From an uncultured Oscillospiraceae bacterium (lineage in GTDB: Bacteria; Bacillota; Clostridia; Oscillospirales; Ruminococcaceae), in contig CAJUHS010000034.1 of assembly GCA_910586535.1 (NCBI GenBank), positions 1-17,159 on the forward strand: a stretch of DNA of 17,159 nucleotides, written 5' to 3'. Below are positions 15,110 through 17,159 of the stretch, piece by piece (the first letter of the stretch is position 1; every line of letters starts with the position of its first letter). The notes beneath the pieces were generated by a model that was given only the letters and a program-made list of their open reading frames with translations, was not told the origin of the DNA and did no database searches. Position numbers and translations under genes: made by a program.

Positions 15110-15901
15110 ATGGCTAATAGCAAGAAAAATGTTCAGGACGAGAAAATCGGTGCTGTTGAAAAACAACCTGAGATCAAAGCTGAAACTGCCGCAGCCGAAC
15201 CCGCAGCTAAAGTTGAAAATATTCCCGCAGTAAAAAGCGAAACACCTATAAAAACCGAAAAAAAGCGCGGAAGAAAACCTGCTGCCAAAACTGAAAAAAC
15301 CGATGTTAAAGCTGAAAAAGCTCCTGCAGCCAAATCCGGAAAAACCAAAACTGCAAAAACGAACAAGCCTGCTGCAGCCGCTCCCGCTTCGCCGGCAAAA
15401 GAAAAAGCTTCAGCAGCTAAAGAAGACGACGCTCCAAAGACCGAAAAAAAACGCGGAAGAAAACCTGCCGCCGCTAAATCCGAGACCATAGCCCAGACTA
15501 AAACAACAAGCAAGCGAACTTCCAAAAAGGCCGAAGAAAAGGCTCCGGCAAAAAGAGGCAGAAAAAAATCTTTGACTTATACCGCAGTTGTTGAGGCTGC
15601 AAGAAAAAAAGCTTCGGAAGCGGATATTTCCAGGATCAAATACCCTATAGCTGTAAATGTTGAGCTTAAAGGCTCTGACTCCGCCGCAGGTGTTTTCTAT
15701 ATTGTTGTTTCAGACGGAAAAGTTACAGTTGAGCCTTATAAGTACAACGATTACGACGTTTATATCGAATCGGACGCCGCTGAATTTATGAACGTTCTGA
15801 ACGGCAAAAAGAACATTTATGACGCTCTTGCCGACGGCAGCGTTACCTTCGGAAACTGCAACCTGAAAAAAACAATTCTCTTTATCAACGCTGTTCTTTA
15901 A
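15110..15901 (+). CDS. AT-hook / histone-H1-like tail fused to an SCP2-type domain
   Basis: This is a 263-residue protein in two parts. Residues 1-155 are low-complexity, rich in Lys, Ala, Pro and Glu. They hold two KKRGRKP AT-hook cores (51-57 and 113-119) and a third KRGRKK (148-153), resembling the tails of bacterial histone-H1-like proteins that bind AT-rich minor grooves. Residues of about 175-263 match the SCP2 sterol-carrier fold: FYIVVSDGKVTVEP, YDVYIESDAAEFMNVLNGK, then YDALADGSVTFGNC. There is no signal peptide, so it is cytosolic. GGAGG lies 7 nt before the ATG, and a consensus promoter suggests abundance. A nucleoid-associated role, with the C-terminal domain used for oligomerisation or ligand sensing, is inference; the function is unknown. 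Confidence 0.85.
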   Translation: MANSKKNVQDEKIGAVEKQPEIKAETAAAEPAAKVENIPAVKSETPIKTEKKRGRKPAAKTEKTDVKAEKAPAAKSGKTKTAKTNKPAAAAPASPAKEKASAAKEDDAPKTEKKRGRKPAAAKSETIAQTKTTSKRTSKKAEEKAPAKRGRKKSLTYTAVVEAARKKASEADISRIKYPIAVNVELKGSDSAAGVFYIVVSDGKVTVEPYKYNDYDVYIESDAAEFMNVLNGKKNIYDALADGSVTFGNCNLKKTILFINAVL

Positions 15902-15912
15902 TAATTAATAGG

Positions 15913-15952
15913 AAATCCGCATGGAATTTATAAAACTCTATGCGGATTTTTT
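15913..15952 (+). terminator. Terminator of the AT-hook/SCP2 gene, abutting the next ribosome site
   Basis: AAATCCGCAT (15913-15922) pairs perfectly with ATGCGGATTT (15940-15949) around a 17-nt loop and runs into TTTTTT (15947-15952). The Shine-Dalgarno GGAG of the next gene starts at 15954. No other promoter for that gene is visible, so its expression should depend on read-through. Confidence 0.82.
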
Positions 15953-15962
15953 CGGAGTTTTT

Positions 15963-16466
15963 ATGATTTTTTATAAAATGCTTGATAAAAATATATCTGT
16001 TCCGGAGCACATATATCAGCACGAAGCAGCGCATATGCTTCTTGACGCGGCTCTGAAAAAAATATACGGCGTTGAAAACTATTCAATAAAGACCGGCAGC
16101 CGCGGCAAGCCTTATCTGGCGGATCGTCCCGGCATTTTCTTTAATCTGAGCCACTGCCGCGGACTTGCCGTATGCGGCATATCAGATTCGGAAATCGGTG
16201 CAGACTGCGAACTGATACGTCCGTACAGCGGAAATGCGGCAAAAAAAATATTTTCCGCGTCAGAAATTGATTTCATTCTGCAAAGCCGTTCTCCCAGCGA
16301 AAGTTTTTTTCGTATATGGACGCTAAAAGAGGCTCTCGGGAAAGCCATGGGAACGGGTATATTTTCGGGTCTAAAAGAATACGAGTTTTGTTTTAAAAAC
16401 GGAGAACCGTTCTGCAAATCTATTCCGGAAAAAATATTTACCCAGAAAATTATCCGAGGGAAATAG
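15963..16466 (+). CDS. 4'-phosphopantetheinyl transferase, Sfp type, short
   Basis: The enzyme would transfer phosphopantetheine from CoA to a Ser of acyl or peptidyl carrier proteins. In 167 residues it shows SRGKPYL (46-52), FFNLSHCRG (59-67), the metal-binding GADCE (79-83), and WTLKEALGKAMGTG (119-132) with the catalytic Lys122/Glu123 region. All core motifs are intact. Sfp-type proteins usually exceed 200 residues; this one ends soon after the core, so the C-terminal strands are short or lost. I start at ATG 15963 because GGAG lies 5 nt upstream. An in-frame ATG at 15921 lies inside the terminator stem and has no ribosome site. No polyketide or peptide synthetase genes are in the window, so the target carrier protein is unknown. 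Confidence 0.82.
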   Translation: MIFYKMLDKNISVPEHIYQHEAAHMLLDAALKKIYGVENYSIKTGSRGKPYLADRPGIFFNLSHCRGLAVCGISDSEIGADCELIRPYSGNAAKKIFSASEIDFILQSRSPSESFFRIWTLKEALGKAMGTGIFSGLKEYEFCFKNGEPFCKSIPEKIFTQKIIRGK

Positions 16467-16557
16467 ATAATAATAAAACCGATAAAAAAGAAAAGCTGAT
16501 AACTTAACAAAATCAAAATAAATATTGAAATTCTGAAAAAATATCGGCATTTAAAAA

Positions 16558-16948
16558 TTAAATCAAACCATAAAGTTTCTTAATAATATCATCATCGGAA
16601 TATTTGAAAGTTTCATCATTTTTAAAGGCAGAAGTTTCTTTGTTGGAAACTTTTTCAATAGCCTTGCGTTTCATTTCAGTTGTAGCTCTTGTATAAACAA
16701 GAGATGCTTCTATCTGTTAATGACCAAGCCATTTGGACACTAACTCCAAAGGCATACCTGCCATATAGAGATGCATTGCTCGAGTGTGTCGAAACAAATG
16801 AGGGTGTATATGCGGTATGGACGGCATAGTTTTTTGCTTTAACACCATATTTTTTAACCATGCTCTGTACGTTATCACATGACATTTGTAAAATAATACC
16901 ATTTCTTTTAGTATAGAACAAATAACTGTCAAGATTATAGTACGCCAT
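16558..16948 (-). pseudogene. Tyrosine recombinase/integrase C-terminal remnant (frameshift and stop)
   Basis: On the minus strand, one frame reads YLFYTKRNGIILQMSCDNVQ. The frame then changes at a run of six A (16830-16835), after which another frame reads PHIHPHLFRHTRAMHLYMAG and VSKWLGH, the conserved His-x-x-Arg and His boxes of phage-type integrases. A TAA (16717-16719) follows. The same frame then continues with QIEASLVYTRATTEMKRKAIEKV, which contains the expected catalytic Tyr, to a final TAA at 16558-16560. Removing one A and reading the TAA as sense restores a continuous family-like sequence, so the gene is dead. The N-terminal half is missing and replaced by transposase sequence. 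Confidence 0.85.
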
Positions 16949-16960
16949 AAAAATAAGATA

Positions 16961-17159
16961 ACACTTGACAAAAACAAGCTTGTTTTTCTTGACGAAAGCA
17001 GTGTAAATATTGATATGACAAGGATTTACGGACAGTCATTTGGAGGAAGTCGATGTGTTGATAAAGCTCCGCTTATCAAACCGCAAAGTACGACAATTTT
17101 ATCATCGGTACGTTTAAACGGAGAGACAGCTTTCACAACATATCAAGGTGGAACGACCT
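16961..17159 (+). mobile_element. Partial IS630-family transposase (DDE type), cut by window end
   Basis: The plus-strand frame reads NKLVFLDESSVNIDMTRIYG, then GGSRCVDKAP, TTILSSVRLNGETAF and TYQGGTT. This matches the region of IS630-type transposases beginning at the first catalytic Asp (in LDES; codon 16991-16993). No start codon, N-terminal helix-turn-helix part or left terminal repeat is present upstream, where integrase sequence begins. The element is therefore 5'-truncated or disrupted. The rest lies beyond the window. Confidence 0.8.

Noticed and set aside
16964..16993. Palindrome AAAAACAAGCTTGTTTTT flanked by direct CTTGAC repeats
   Set aside because: It lies inside the transposase reading frame, where both CTTGAC copies encode Leu-Asp. 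The low-complexity codons explain it better than an insertion-site duplication.

Overview
The window looks like chromosome of a low-to-moderate GC, Gram-positive anaerobe of the Clostridia, most likely a gut or rumen Ruminococcus-type member of the Oscillospiraceae. This rests on gene content (GH16 and GH5 glucanases, AraC regulators, a cytosolic hybrid histidine kinase, an ECF S component), strong GGAGG-type ribosome binding sites, near-consensus sigma-A promoters and AT-rich spacers. The species call is inference.

Layout: (1) 1-190, two serine tRNA genes on the minus strand, the first cut by the window edge. (2) 380-2518, a methyl-accepting chemotaxis protein with its own promoter. (3) 2731-3592, a PnuC-family vitamin transporter. 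Its roughly 110-nt leader carries a terminator ending at the Shine-Dalgarno site and a mutually exclusive upstream hairpin, that is, a riboswitch-like attenuator. (4) 3718-8105, a beta-glucan locus: secreted GH16 lipoprotein, AraC regulator, divergent solute-binding lipoprotein and cytosolic GH5 glucanase, with shared operator-like motifs. No ABC permease genes are present. (5) 8319-11579, a 1053-residue cytosolic hybrid histidine kinase with two receivers, followed upstream by about 600 bp without genes. (6) 12208-14823, a minus-strand series: carboxymuconolactone decarboxylase-like protein, cupin, ECF S component and a kinase translationally coupled to it. (7) 15016-16466, an AT-hook/histone-H1-like protein fused to an SCP2-type domain, then a short Sfp-type phosphopantetheinyl transferase whose ribosome site sits directly behind the upstream gene's terminator. 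(8) 16558-17159, remains of a tyrosine recombinase (frameshift plus stop) abutting a partial IS630-family transposase, so this end is degraded mobile DNA.

How the genes work together: the GH16 enzyme would cut beta-glucan at the cell surface, the lipoprotein would bind the oligosaccharides, a permease encoded elsewhere would import them, and the GH5 enzyme would finish hydrolysis in the cytosol, probably under control of the AraC protein. The most unusual items are the pnuC leader, the AT-hook/SCP2 fusion, the shared GTYAAAAT motif in the glucan locus, and two genes whose Shine-Dalgarno sites lie immediately after a terminator.
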